Positions 1-10,199 of a stretch of 37,810 nucleotides of DNA are shown here, in pieces. Below the pieces are notes generated by a model. That model made no database searches. It worked only from the letters and a program-made list of their open reading frames with translations, and was not told the DNA's origin. Source of the stretch: Actinomycetes bacterium (GTDB lineage Bacteria > Actinomycetota > Actinomycetes > Mycobacteriales > Mycobacteriaceae); contig JAHZKD010000234.1 in NCBI GenBank assembly GCA_022600605.1, forward strand, positions 1 to 37,810, given 5' to 3'. The position numbers were made by a program, and so were the translations under genes. The number at the start of each line of letters is the position of its first letter. Position 1 is the stretch's first letter.

Positions 1-1013
1 ACACTGACCACACCGTTGGTGGTCACCCGGCGGCTGACCCAGTCATCGCCACTGCGATCGGGCCCGGGTTTGCGCAGCGCTTTCGACGTGGTGCTCACCG
101 TGGTCGGGGTGAACCGTTCGGCCGGGGTCTGCATGCTCAGCGACTGGTGCGGACGAGCAGTGTTGTAATCGTGTACCCACTCATCAAGTGCCTGCTGGGC
201 AACCTTGAGATTAGCGAAAGCCCTATTGGTGCTGAGGAATTCAGCACGAAGGCTGCGGTGGAACCGCTCGATCTTGCCCGTTGTGGTCGGACTGCGCGGC
301 TGGGTCAACAGATGCTCGATGCCCTGCTCGCGGCAGATCGCATCAAATAGCCCCTCGACCGGGGGATGATGGAAACGCCCGGTGAACACCTTGCCGTTGT
401 CGGTAAGGATCTGCTCGGGCGCCCCGTATGTAGCCAAGGCGCTACGTAGCCCATCACAGACCGCGCGGGTGCGCTCCCGCGCCATCAGACGGGCGCACAC
501 GCACATCCGGGAATGATCGTCGATGCCAGTCAACGCCTTCGCCGACGTGCCATCGGCCAGCGCGAACCCGCCGACGACGTCCATCTGCCACAACTCCATC
601 GGGGCACCGCGTTCCCAGCGCTTCCACTTGCGCGAGCGCCGATCGCGATCACCAGGGTCAATCATCCCCGCGCGTACCAAGGCCCGATAGGCTGCTGACT
701 CCGAGGGCACCGGCACCACCTGGCGCTTGGCCAGCTCGAACACCAACCGGCGTGGGCCCCAATACGGCCGCGACCGGCGCAGCTCCAACAAAACGGCCTC
801 CACCTCAGCAGGCATCTGGTGCGGACACCGCGCCGGCCGATGCGACCGATCCTTAAGCCCATCGAGGCCCTAGGCCTCATAGCGGGCCAACCAGGTGTGC
901 AGCGTCTGCCGCGACACCCCCACTTTCCCGGCGACCTGCGAGATCGACAACCCATCACTGATCACCGCTAACACTGCCTGATACCTCTGCTCAGCCACGC
1001 TCAACTCCCTCAT
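1..1013 (-). pseudogene. IS481-family transposase interrupted by one in-frame TAG (872..870); 3' end outside window
   Basis: Hand translation: MRELSVAEQRYQAVLAVISDGLSISQVAGKVGVSRQTLHTWLARYEA*GLDGLKDRSHRPARCPHQMPAEVEAVLLELRRSRPYWGPRRLVFELAKR...; the lines I translated from 870 down to 121 stay open in the same frame. Confidence 0.85.
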
Positions 1014-1121
1014 CAAGAGAGTGTCAAGGATCAACCGAAGTAGCTGTCAACCATCAGCCGAAACACCGTAAAGAATCACCCGAAGCCGAAATGTCAAGCA
1101 TCAGCCGAGGTCATACAAACA
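1..1121 (-). mobile_element. IS481-family insertion sequence, truncated by window start; right end near 1117-1121
   Basis: Transposase on minus strand with N-terminal HTH and DDE motifs (QMDVVGG, LTDNGKVF, GKIERFHRSLRAEF); iterated end sequences at 1022-1109. Confidence 0.88.
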
Positions 1122-1126
1122 CTAAG

Positions 1127-1200
1127 TGGGGCGGGCGGGGCTCGAACCCGCGACCAATGGATTATGAGTCCACGGCTCTAACCAACTGAGCTACCGCCCC
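1127..1200 (-). tRNA. tRNA with CAU anticodon (elongator Met, or Ile2 if lysidine-modified)
   Basis: Minus strand GGGGCGGTAGCTCAGTTGGTTAGAGCCGTGGACTCATAATCCATTGGTCGCGGGTTCGAGCCCCGCCCGCCCCA folds as a cloverleaf; anticodon loop CTCATAA. Confidence 0.95.
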
Positions 1201-1363
1201 GACGCGACAAGCGCGGCAACCATGGTCGCACATGGGTCCTCAGGCGCGGATCCCGTGGCCCGGTAGTCGACCTCGCATCCTGTCCGAGATCAACTCATTC
1301 ATCTGCTCCTCAGCAGAATGCCGTTCTAGGTTCCGCACGGCTCGTCGGGGACTGACAACAGGA

Positions 1364-2737
1364 CTACTGCGCCTGACTGACCGAGGACATGTGGAAGTCG
1401 GCGATCCGCAGCGACGGCATCTGCGCGCGAGTCGCCCAGTCTCCCCACTCGCGCGGCAAGGTGATTTCGCTGAGGCCGGCTTGGGTGGCGCGACGCAGCA
1501 GGTCCAATGGGCTCTCGTTGAAGCGGAAGTTGTTCACCGCAGCGGTGACCGCGCCATCCTCGACCAGGTACACCCCATCCCGGGTCAGGCCGGTCAGCAG
1601 CAGCACCGAAGGATCAACTTCACGGATGTACCACAGGGTGGTCAGCAATAGCCCTCGCTCGGTTGCGGCGATCATGTCCTGCAGACTCGCCGATCCACCG
1701 GTCATCAGCAGGTTGTCAGCGCCGACCGCCGTCGGCGAATCGAACTCCGTGGCCGCCGCCCGCGGATAGGCCAGTGCGTTGATGACGCCGTCACGAATCC
1801 AGTCCACTCGGTCGATGGACATCCCATTGTCGAATACCGAGACCCGCTCCGAGGAACTCGATGTCGCCACGACCGGCGCGCACTCCACCCCCCGGGCCCC
1901 GGGATCGGAGTACAGCGTCAAGGGCAGCGATGTCAGCCTCTCCCCCACCCGGGTCCCGCCGCCAGGTGCAGCCAACGCTGTACGTCCTTCCTGCGCACCC
2001 CGACCACCCATCGTCCATGCCAAGTAGATCATCATGTCGGCGACCGCGGACGGCGGCATGATCGTCTCATAGCGGCCCGCGGGGAGCTCGACGTTCCGTC
2101 GTGACCACGACAACCGGGTCGCGAGATCCTCCAGCATCGAATCTGTTGGCACCGAAGCGAAATCAGGTGTGCTGATGCCCGCCCACGCGCTTGCGCCGTC
2201 ACGCTTGGCGTTGATCTCCACCGAACCGGTGGGCTGTGTGTATCGTCTACGAAGGCCACCCGAGGTCGCGATGAATGTTGTCTCAGTGACATGCCGAGCG
2301 TACCCGAAGAGGGTGTCGCTGCCGCGAAATCCCTGAGCCAATCCCCGTGCCACCCCTGCGAACACATCGACCCCGGTGCCAGAGATCGCATCGTCCCACT
2401 CCGCCGGGCTATCGCCACCCGGAAGGGGCGCCGCGTTGTCTCTGGCATACGGCGCGGCTGTTGCCGCCTGTTGGGAGGCCGCCACTAGGTCGGCGATCAC
2501 GGTGGGGTCAACCGAGCTGGAGCGGACCGTACCGACGCGCGCTGTGTCACCTTGGCGCACAATCGAAATGACGGTGGTGGTGCGACGGGTGGATTCGCCG
2601 TTGGTGGTCATGGTGTTGTTGGCCCACCGCAGCGCCGCATCGACACGATCGGTGACCAACACGGTAGTCTCGTCCGCTCTGCCCAGTCGCCGAGCCTCGG
2701 CGAGCGCAAGATCAACTACCTGCTGGGCCCTGATCAC
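1364..2737 (-). CDS. tldE: TldE/PmbA-family metalloprotease-like protein (Rv2314c-like)
   Basis: PmbA-like sequence; GTG start at 2737 overlaps the tldD stop (GTGA). Confidence 0.85.
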   Translation of the reverse strand: MIRAQQVVDLALAEARRLGRADETTVLVTDRVDAALRWANNTMTTNGESTRRTTTVISIVRQGDTARVGTVRSSSVDPTVIADLVAASQQAATAAPYARDNAAPLPGGDSPAEWDDAISGTGVDVFAGVARGLAQGFRGSDTLFGYARHVTETTFIATSGGLRRRYTQPTGSVEINAKRDGASAWAGISTPDFASVPTDSMLEDLATRLSWSRRNVELPAGRYETIMPPSAVADMMIYLAWTMGGRGAQEGRTALAAPGGGTRVGERLTSLPLTLYSDPGARGVECAPVVATSSSSERVSVFDNGMSIDRVDWIRDGVINALAYPRAAATEFDSPTAVGADNLLMTGGSASLQDMIAATERGLLLTTLWYIREVDPSVLLLTGLTRDGVYLVEDGAVTAAVNNFRFNESPLDLLRRATQAGLSEITLPREWGDWATRAQMPSLRIADFHMSSVSQAQ

Positions 2738-4257
2738 AGTTGGCGCTCGCCCTCTTCGCGCGTGTTGAGCACAGTGATGCCCCGAAACAGCGCAGAGGGG
2801 CAGCCGTGACTCACCGCGGCAACCTGGCCGGGCTGGGCCTTGCCGCAGTTGAATGCTCCTCCCAAGCGCCATGTCGACTGGCCTCCGACAGCATCCAACG
2901 CGCCCCAAAAATTCGTTGTGGTTGCCTGATACGCGACGTCACGTAGCTGTCCGTCCAACTTGCCGTTGCGGATTCGGAAGAAGCGCTGCCCGGTGAACTG
3001 AAAATTGTAGCGTTGCATGTCGATCGACCAGGACTTGTCGCCCACGATGTAGATGCCGTCGGCCACTTTCCCAATCAGGTCTTCGGTGCTCATGCCCTCG
3101 GGGCCCGGACTCAACGAGACGTTGGCCATCCGCTGAATGGGTACGTGATGGGCCGAGTCAGCGTAGGAGCAACCGTTGGATCGTGGCGCCCCCAGCCGTG
3201 GAGCGAACGCCCGGTCGAACTGGTAGCCGACGAAGACACCGCCGCGAATCAGATCCCAGCGCTGCGCCTGTACGCCCTCGTCGTCAAACCCCACAGTAGC
3301 CAAGCCGTGTTCGACAGTACGGTCGGCAGTGACGTTCATCACCGGCGAGCCATACTTCATCGAACCCAGCTTGTCCGGCGTAGCGAAAGAGGTTCCGGCA
3401 TAGGCAGCTTCGTACCCGATTGCCCGGTCATACTCGGTGGCATGACCTATCGACTCGTGAATCGTCAACCACAGGTTGCTCGGATCGATCACCAGATCGG
3501 TTGGTCCGGGGGTCACGCTGGGCGCTCTTGACTTCTCGGTCAGTAGCGACGGCAGCTGTGCCAGCTCGCCCGTCCAATCCCACACCTGGTCACCCTCGAC
3601 CGCTTCCCAGCCCCGCGCGGTCGGTGGTGCAAGAGTGCTCATGGTCTCGAAAGTCCCTGCCGCCGAATCGACTGTGACCGCTTCTAGCTTCGGCAGCACC
3701 CGCACCCGCTGTTGGGTGATCGTCGAGCCGAAGGTGTCGGCATAGAAGGTCTGTTCCTTGGCCGTGTCCAGACACGCCGCCACATGGTCGACGCCATCTG
3801 CTGACAGCAACCGGCCCGAGTAGTCCGCGAGCACAGCCACTTTGACTTTCGTGGCGACTTCTGACGGGTCGATGAGGTAGTCCGAAACCCAGGACATTTC
3901 ACGGTAAACCGGCTCGGGAGCCAATTCGATGCGTTCATCGTTCAGGGCGGCCAGGGTCGTAGACACTTTCACTGCACGCCGCGCGGTCTCGGCGGCAGAG
4001 ACGGTACTGAGCTCGGAGTGGGAAGCGAAGCCCCAGGCGCCGTCGACGATGACCCGCACCGCCAGCCCAATCTCCTCGTCGGCAACCGCGGTTTCCAGCT
4101 CACCGTCACGAAGCCGCAATGCCTCGGTCGCGATCCGGTGGATTCGCAGATCGGCGTAACTCGCTCCGGCTTGCATCGCCGCCGAGAGCGCCGCATCGGC
4201 CAGCTCGTGGCGTGGCAGCACCAAGAAGTCAGCATCGATCGGTCGGGACCCGGTCAC
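2734..4257 (-). CDS. tldD: TldD-family metalloprotease (Rv2315c-like)
   Basis: HESIGHATEYDRA metal-binding motif; GTG start VTGSRPIDADFLVLP; adjacent to tldE. Confidence 0.88.
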   Translation of the reverse strand: MTGSRPIDADFLVLPRHELADAALSAAMQAGASYADLRIHRIATEALRLRDGELETAVADEEIGLAVRVIVDGAWGFASHSELSTVSAAETARRAVKVSTTLAALNDERIELAPEPVYREMSWVSDYLIDPSEVATKVKVAVLADYSGRLLSADGVDHVAACLDTAKEQTFYADTFGSTITQQRVRVLPKLEAVTVDSAAGTFETMSTLAPPTARGWEAVEGDQVWDWTGELAQLPSLLTEKSRAPSVTPGPTDLVIDPSNLWLTIHESIGHATEYDRAIGYEAAYAGTSFATPDKLGSMKYGSPVMNVTADRTVEHGLATVGFDDEGVQAQRWDLIRGGVFVGYQFDRAFAPRLGAPRSNGCSYADSAHHVPIQRMANVSLSPGPEGMSTEDLIGKVADGIYIVGDKSWSIDMQRYNFQFTGQRFFRIRNGKLDGQLRDVAYQATTTNFWGALDAVGGQSTWRLGGAFNCGKAQPGQVAAVSHGCPSALFRGITVLNTREEGERQL

Positions 4258-4394
4258 GTGTTCACGGTAATGGCACCGACCCGCAGACGTGGGCCGTGTC
4301 CAGTACGCGCCGATCTGCGTCGGCAGCGAGGAAGCCCGAGCGGAGAGAAGCCCGAGTGCAGAGGTGCGTGTGCGCAACCTCAACGGGGCCTAGC

Positions 4395-5243
4395 TCAGCC
4401 GCGCATGCCGCTGGTGCCCAACACGGTTAATTCAAGGGCCAGAGCCGTCCCACACATCACGATGACTACCGCCAAGGCCACCCAGTCCCGGCGCTTGGGC
4501 CGGGTCGGCGCAGCCGAGATCTGTCCGGCGCCCCCGCGCGCTGTGATGGCGTCGCCCATCTCGTCGGCGCGGCGCAACGCCACTGTGATCGCTGCGACCA
4601 GCAGGTCGATCAGCTCCGCCGCCCACCGCCGACGACGCGCCCGCCTAGTGACGTTGACCTCTTTAGGTCTCAGCTGTCGCGCCGCGTAGAGCACCCTGAA
4701 CTCCTCGATGAGCATCGGAAATGCCCTCAGCGCCAACGCAAGGGTCACCGCCCAATCGTCGACTGGTACCCGCAATCGGCGCAGCGGACGGCCCAGCGTC
4801 GCAACCGCGGGCGCGATCTCGGCGACGTTCGTGGTCCACGACACCATCGCACCGAGGCCGATCAACACGATAGAAAGCGCGGTGATGCGCAGGAAGTGCA
4901 GCAGGCCGCCCAGACCGATGTCGGCCAATCCGATATTGATTACCGGGCTGCCGCCGGCGAATGTCGCGGTGAGCGCCCCGAGCGCGAGCAGCAACCACAA
5001 CCACCGTGGCACTGTTGGCAGCACACCGCGCGGAATGCGCGCCAGTCTGGCCGCAACGACGATCAGCAGCGCGACCGTTCCGATGGGCACCCATCCCGGG
5101 TAGAACGTCAGCAGCGCACCGATTCCCGCGACGATAAGCAGCTTCGATCCCGCCCAGAGATCGTGGATGACGGTCTGTCCGGGCACGGGTCGTAGCAGCA
5201 CAACCTGCCGACGCTGTTTACGCGTCGCGGAGTCGGCGGACAT
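4395..5243 (-). CDS. Energy-coupling factor transporter transmembrane protein (EcfT/CbiQ family; Rv2325c-like)
   Basis: Multiple hydrophobic helices; CbiQ/EcfT C-terminal region ([23 protein letters not shown]...[16 protein letters not shown]). Confidence 0.85.
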   Translation of the reverse strand: MSADSATRKQRRQVVLLRPVPGQTVIHDLWAGSKLLIVAGIGALLTFYPGWVPIGTVALLIVVAARLARIPRGVLPTVPRWLWLLLALGALTATFAGGSPVINIGLADIGLGGLLHFLRITALSIVLIGLGAMVSWTTNVAEIAPAVATLGRPLRRLRVPVDDWAVTLALALRAFPMLIEEFRVLYAARQLRPKEVNVTRRARRRRWAAELIDLLVAAITVALRRADEMGDAITARGGAGQISAAPTRPKRRDWVALAVVIVMCGTALALELTVLGTSGMRG

Positions 5244-7291
5244 GACAGATCCTCAGCGGTTGTCGGCACCGAAGCCAGCGCCCCGTCCTGCAGGTGCAAC
5301 GTTCGGGGGCACAACTCTTCAAGGCCCACAAAATCGTGGGAGATCACCACTACTGTCAACCCGCTGCGGCGGCGCAGGTCCACGAGCAGCCGCAGCAGGC
5401 CACGCTGGGAGGCAGCGTCTAGCCCGGCTAGGGGTTCGTCAAGGATGAGAGCGCGCGGCGAGCGGGCCAGCAGCCCAGCCAGCACCACGCGCCGCATTTG
5501 TCCGCCGCTGAGTTCATCGACCCGCCGAGCGGCCAGCGTCGGCTCAAGGCCGACAGTGTTGAGGGCCCGGGTCACCTTCGCTTGGTCGTATATTGAGAAC
5601 CCGGCCGACGCCGCGATCTCCAAAGCCACGTGACTGCGCATCAACTGCAGACGGGCCGCCTGGAAGGAGATCGCCACAGTGCCAACCTGATCCGACACCG
5701 GCGCACCATCTAGCAGGCAGGTGCCTGATGTGGGGGCGGTCAAACCGGCCATAATCCAGGCCAGCGTCGACTTGCCGGAGCCGTTGAGGCCGTGAATCAG
5801 CACACCATCGCCTTCGTGGACCGCGAAGGCGATGTCGCTCAATGCTGTTTTTGCCCAGGGGGTTCCGCTGCCGTACTCGTGGCAGACGCCGTTGAGCTCG
5901 AGGACGGGCGTGCCGCGGGGCATCCGCGCTAACGGAGTGACTATCGGCGCCTCGGCAGTCTCGACCATGTGCCCGGAGTCGGCGGCAGGCCAGCCGTAGC
6001 CGCGCAGGTTCACTGTGTCGTCGGCGGCGTCGGCCTCGTCGTTGTAGTGCGTGATGTGCACCAACGACGTGCGGTGGCGCCGGGTCAGGCCCGCGAGCAC
6101 CGACATCAGACCCACCCGACCCTCGTGGTCGACCATGCTGGTGACTTCGTCGGCGATCAGCAACGACGGTTCGCGGGCCAAGGCCGCGGCGACCGCCAGC
6201 CGCTGCAACTCGCCGCCGGAGAGTCCGCCGGTGTCCCGCTCCGCCATCCCGTTGAGGCCCACCTCGGAAAGCAGCTGGTTCACATCGATCGCCGTGCCGG
6301 GCGGCAGACCCCAGACGACGTCGTCGGCGACCCGGGTGCCCAGTACCTGACTCTCGGGGTGCTGCATCACCACCGCGGTGCCGCCCAGCTGGCCCAAACC
6401 CACTGCGCCGGGGCGCTCCACTGCTCCCGCGGTGGGTTCGCGGCCCGACAGCACCAACATCAGCGTCGTCTTGCCCGAACCGTTGGCGCCGGTGACCGCC
6501 AGGTGTTCCCCGGGTTGCACTGAGAACGACACGGGCCCGAGTGCATCGTGATCAGAGGTGGGATAGCGGAACCGGACATCGCGCAGCCGGAGGGGAACCG
6601 GCGCTATCGGGCCTGTGTCGGTCGATGACTCCAGTTTGTGCACATCGGGCACACCCATCAGACGCGACATCACCCGAGACAGCGCCCACCAACCGACCAA
6701 GCTGACGAACGTGATGCTGAACACGCCGGAGGCGAAGAACAGATATGGCCAATAGTTCAACGCTGTCGAAAAGTCCTGCGTCAGCCGCTGCGCTGCACCC
6801 TGCATTCCCGGAATACGGGCGAGGATGGCAGCCACGCCGGTGACGTTGGCGGTGACGGATTCGAAGATGAGATTGCGCAGCCGGCTCAGTATTGACAGCG
6901 CGACGACAGTGGCCACACCGAACAGCGCACCGGCGACAAGCGCTGACGCGATAACGGTCGGGGTGCCGCGACCACGTCGTTTGACGATGCCGGTCAGTCC
7001 CCCGATGTAGGCGCAGTTGACCACCGTCATGAAACCGCCCATCCCCGCGATGAGGAAGGCGATCAGACCGCCGGCAACCGTGGCGGCGATCAGCACTCGC
7101 AAGCGATACCGGTAGGCGAGCAGACCCATCGGGACCGTACCGAGCAGGGACAGCCCTGCGGCGAAGGGGACCACGACGGCGATGATCGCGATCGCCGCGC
7201 ACAGGGCCGCCATCACGGCGGCTTGAGCAAGCTCGACCGGTTGCAGCGAACCAGTCCGCCGAGGGTCGCTCTCCGGGCCGGCCGAGGTCAT
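5108..7291 (-). CDS. Fused N-terminal membrane domain plus two ABC ATPase domains (ECF-type; Rv2326c-like)
   Basis: Two Walker A motifs ([20 protein letters not shown]), two signatures ([16 protein letters not shown]), hydrophobic N-terminal ~200 aa; start [10 protein letters not shown]. Confidence 0.85.
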   Translation of the reverse strand: MTSAGPESDPRRTGSLQPVELAQAAVMAALCAAIAIIAVVVPFAAGLSLLGTVPMGLLAYRYRLRVLIAATVAGGLIAFLIAGMGGFMTVVNCAYIGGLTGIVKRRGRGTPTVIASALVAGALFGVATVVALSILSRLRNLIFESVTANVTGVAAILARIPGMQGAAQRLTQDFSTALNYWPYLFFASGVFSITFVSLVGWWALSRVMSRLMGVPDVHKLESSTDTGPIAPVPLRLRDVRFRYPTSDHDALGPVSFSVQPGEHLAVTGANGSGKTTLMLVLSGREPTAGAVERPGAVGLGQLGGTAVVMQHPESQVLGTRVADDVVWGLPPGTAIDVNQLLSEVGLNGMAERDTGGLSGGELQRLAVAAALAREPSLLIADEVTSMVDHEGRVGLMSVLAGLTRRHRTSLVHITHYNDEADAADDTVNLRGYGWPAADSGHMVETAEAPIVTPLARMPRGTPVLELNGVCHEYGSGTPWAKTALSDIAFAVHEGDGVLIHGLNGSGKSTLAWIMAGLTAPTSGTCLLDGAPVSDQVGTVAISFQAARLQLMRSHVALEIAASAGFSIYDQAKVTRALNTVGLEPTLAARRVDELSGGQMRRVVLAGLLARSPRALILDEPLAGLDAASQRGLLRLLVDLRRRSGLTVVVISHDFVGLEELCPRTLHLQDGALASVPTTAEDLSCPPTPRRVNSVGRLCCYDPCPDRPSSTISGRDRSCLSSRESVRC

Positions 7292-7418
7292 TTCACGATT
7301 CTGCCAGTCGTGGGCTTGTGGCCGCGTGCGCCCAGTGTGAATGAGCACCACCGCCGGGCTGCGACAACGCGACAATGGCGCCAGTGCATAGCCACACTAT
7401 GCAGCGGCAACAGGGCAA

Positions 7419-8153
7419 TCAGGTGACGACCCCGCCGATGAGGTAGCCAACAAGATAGGTGACGCCAACTGCCACCCCGCCGAAGGTCAACTGTCGCAAC
7501 GACCCAAGTACGAGCGGCCGGCGAGTAATCCTCGCAGCGGCCGCGCCCACCAAGAGCAGGCCGGCACCACCGAACGCCAGACCCAACCACAGTGACCCAT
7601 AGCCCAGCAGGTACGGGATCAACGGGATCACCGCGCCAATGGAAAACAAGAGGAACGACGACCCGGCCGCCACCCACGGCGACGGCTTCTCCCGGGGGTC
7701 CACGCCGAGTTCCTGCGCCAGGTGAAAGTTCACTGCCTGGCCCTCGTCGCGATGGATCTCCTCGGTTGCCGCGGCAGCGGTCTGCGGGGATATCCCCATG
7801 TCAGTGAGGATCGCAACCAACTCGGCTCGCTCGGCCTCCGGATCCTTGTGGAACGATCTGCGTTCGACCACAACCTCGGAGTCGATCTGCTCGTTGGCCG
7901 TCGTCACCGACGTGTACTCCCCCAACGCCATCGAGAACGCGCCCGCCAACAGACCGGCAATTCCGCTGACCACAACAGTGCCGGCAGAAGCACTCGCGGC
8001 AACACCGGCGATCAGAGCGGTGTTACTCACCAGGCCGTCCATCGCCCCGAACGTCGCGGCCCGCAACCATCCGCCGGTGACGTCGGCGTGCCGATGACCC
8101 ACGACGTGCGGGGTGCCCCTCGGCGACAACGGTGCGTCTGGAAGTTCTGTCAT
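7419..8153 (-). CDS. VIT1/CCC1-family iron/manganese transporter
   Basis: GGWLRAATFGAMDGLVSNTALIAGVAAS, GAFSMALGEYTSV and membrane helices at C-terminus. Confidence 0.88.
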   Translation of the reverse strand: MTELPDAPLSPRGTPHVVGHRHADVTGGWLRAATFGAMDGLVSNTALIAGVAASASAGTVVVSGIAGLLAGAFSMALGEYTSVTTANEQIDSEVVVERRSFHKDPEAERAELVAILTDMGISPQTAAAATEEIHRDEGQAVNFHLAQELGVDPREKPSPWVAAGSSFLLFSIGAVIPLIPYLLGYGSLWLGLAFGGAGLLLVGAAAARITRRPLVLGSLRQLTFGGVAVGVTYLVGYLIGGVVT

Positions 8154-8255
8154 GGTCTCGATTCAACCCCGCTGCGCTCCCGTCTGAAAAATCAGGATCG
8201 CCTGGGTTTGTCACATCACAGTTTGCGTCCGCTCCGAGCGGGCTACCGTCGTGTC

Positions 8256-10193
8256 ATGACCAACACTGCCGAGCATCTACGCAACGCCCTCGACGGTCGC
8301 TGGCGCGACGCGAAGAACGACGTTCGCCAGAAGCTATCCAGCCCAATTTTCAAACCGCACTACACCCCAAACACCGACATCGCCCGCAGCAAGGTGGATG
8401 AGCAGCTGAAGATCATGGCCGCCCACGGTGCCGCCGAGGACGGATTCAAGAAAGAGCACGGCGGCAACGGCGATGTCGGTGCCACGGTGACGCGCATCGA
8501 AATGCTGGCGATGAGTGACCTGTCACTGATGGTCAAAGCCGGCGTGCAATGGGGCCTATTCGGCGGTGCGATCGAAAGTCTCGGCACCGAACGCCACCAT
8601 AAGGCCTATGTGCGGCGCATCATCGACCTCGACCTGCTGGGGTGCTTCGCGATGACCGAGACCGGACATGGCAGCGACGTTCAAGCGCTGGAGACTACCG
8701 CCACCTATGACCCCGCCGCCGAAGAGTTCGTCATCCACTCGCCCACCCCCTCGTCGCGCAAGGATTACCTCGGTGGCGCGGCCCAAACTGCTCGCGTAGC
8801 AGCTGTGTTCGCGCAGCTCATCACCCCTGACGGCGAGAATCACGGCGTGCACTGCCTAGTGACGCCGATCCGCGACGACCAGGGCAACGATCTGCCGGGA
8901 GTGACCACATCAGACTGCCACTACAAGGGCGGGCTGCCAGGCGTGGACAACGGACGCATCCAGTTCGACCATGTACGCGTGCCGCGGGAGAACCTGCTCA
9001 ACAAATACGCCGACGTCGCACCCGACGGGACCTACAGCTCACCGATCGAGAACGTCGACCGTCGCTTCTTCACCATGCTGGGCACCCTGGTCCGCGGACG
9101 TGTCACCGTCGGCGGCAGCGCCGGCGCCGCGGCCCGGGTAGGGCTGGACATCGCGACGCGATATGCGTTGCAACGCAGGCAGTTCGAAGCGCCCGGCGCC
9201 GAGCAGGAGGTGCTCATCATGGATTACCTGGTGCATCAGCGCCGACTGTTACCGCTGATCGCGAAGTCCTATGCACTGCAATTCGCCCAGAACGAGCTGG
9301 TGGGCACCTGCCACGAACTGCAGAGCGCCGAAGACCCGGACGCCGAGGAGCAGCGAGAACTGGAATCGCGCGCGGCCGGCCTCAAAGCCGCCAATACCTG
9401 GCATGCGACCCGGGCTCTTCAAGAGGCGCGGGAAGCCTGCGGAGGCGCGGGCTACATGGCCGAGAACCGATTGATCGCGCTCAAGGCCGACACCGACGTC
9501 TTCACCACCTTCGAAGGTGACAACCACGTGCTCACCCAGTTGGTCGCCAAGTCGCTGCTGACCGCCTACGCCGACGACATCAAGGGTATGAGCCCAGTCG
9601 AATGGGTGCGGTTCGCTGCCAACTACGCCGGCAAGCGGGTGATGAAACGCACCGCAGCGCAAACCCTCATGCAAACCATCCGGGACACCCGCCAGGACAA
9701 CGAGGAGGAGGGCAGCCTCTTCAACCGAGGCACCCAAGTGAAGATGTTCGAGGACCGCGAGGAATACATGCTGGCATCGGTCGCCCGGCGGATACAGAGC
9801 AAGTCCAAGGAGATGAGCGCATTCGAGGCGTTCAATTCAGTACAGGATCATGTGTTGCACGCCGCCGAGGCACACATCGACTGCATCATTTTGGAGGCGT
9901 TCGTCACCGGTATCGACAACTGCGAGGACGAGAAGGCCCGAGACATCCTGGGCATGGTGTGCGACCTCTATGCGCTGTCTGTGATCGAGGACGACAAAGC
10001 GTGGTTCATGGAGCACCGCCTCCTGTCGACCGAACGCGCCAAGGCGGTCACCCGCGGCATCAACGACCGCTGCAGGCGGCTGCGGCCCCACGCCGAGACG
10101 CTCGTCGACGGGTTCGGTATCCCAGAGCAGTTGCGCTACGCCGAAATGCTGCACCCCGAGCTCATTCCGCACACCGACGAGCAGGCTCGGTAA
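8256..10193 (+). CDS. Acyl-CoA oxidase/dehydrogenase family protein
   Basis: CFAMTETGHGSDVQALETTATYD, EACGGAGYMAENRL and TFEGDNHVLTQ motifs; internal ATG at 8256 is the plausible start of ORF 7722-10193. Confidence 0.85.
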   Translation: MTNTAEHLRNALDGRWRDAKNDVRQKLSSPIFKPHYTPNTDIARSKVDEQLKIMAAHGAAEDGFKKEHGGNGDVGATVTRIEMLAMSDLSLMVKAGVQWGLFGGAIESLGTERHHKAYVRRIIDLDLLGCFAMTETGHGSDVQALETTATYDPAAEEFVIHSPTPSSRKDYLGGAAQTARVAAVFAQLITPDGENHGVHCLVTPIRDDQGNDLPGVTTSDCHYKGGLPGVDNGRIQFDHVRVPRENLLNKYADVAPDGTYSSPIENVDRRFFTMLGTLVRGRVTVGGSAGAAARVGLDIATRYALQRRQFEAPGAEQEVLIMDYLVHQRRLLPLIAKSYALQFAQNELVGTCHELQSAEDPDAEEQRELESRAAGLKAANTWHATRALQEAREACGGAGYMAENRLIALKADTDVFTTFEGDNHVLTQLVAKSLLTAYADDIKGMSPVEWVRFAANYAGKRVMKRTAAQTLMQTIRDTRQDNEEEGSLFNRGTQVKMFEDREEYMLASVARRIQSKSKEMSAFEAFNSVQDHVLHAAEAHIDCIILEAFVTGIDNCEDEKARDILGMVCDLYALSVIEDDKAWFMEHRLLSTERAKAVTRGINDRCRRLRPHAETLVDGFGIPEQLRYAEMLHPELIPHTDEQAR

Positions 10194-10199
10194 CACGCC

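Noticed and set aside
662-958. 98-aa minus-strand ORF in the IS
   Set aside because: Wrong frame relative to the transposase; the HTH/DDE protein is read in another frame
1364-4257. TldD/TldE pair as part of a RiPP biosynthesis cluster
   Set aside because: No precursor-peptide-like small ORF or RiPP enzymes adjacent; pair is a common mycobacterial core locus
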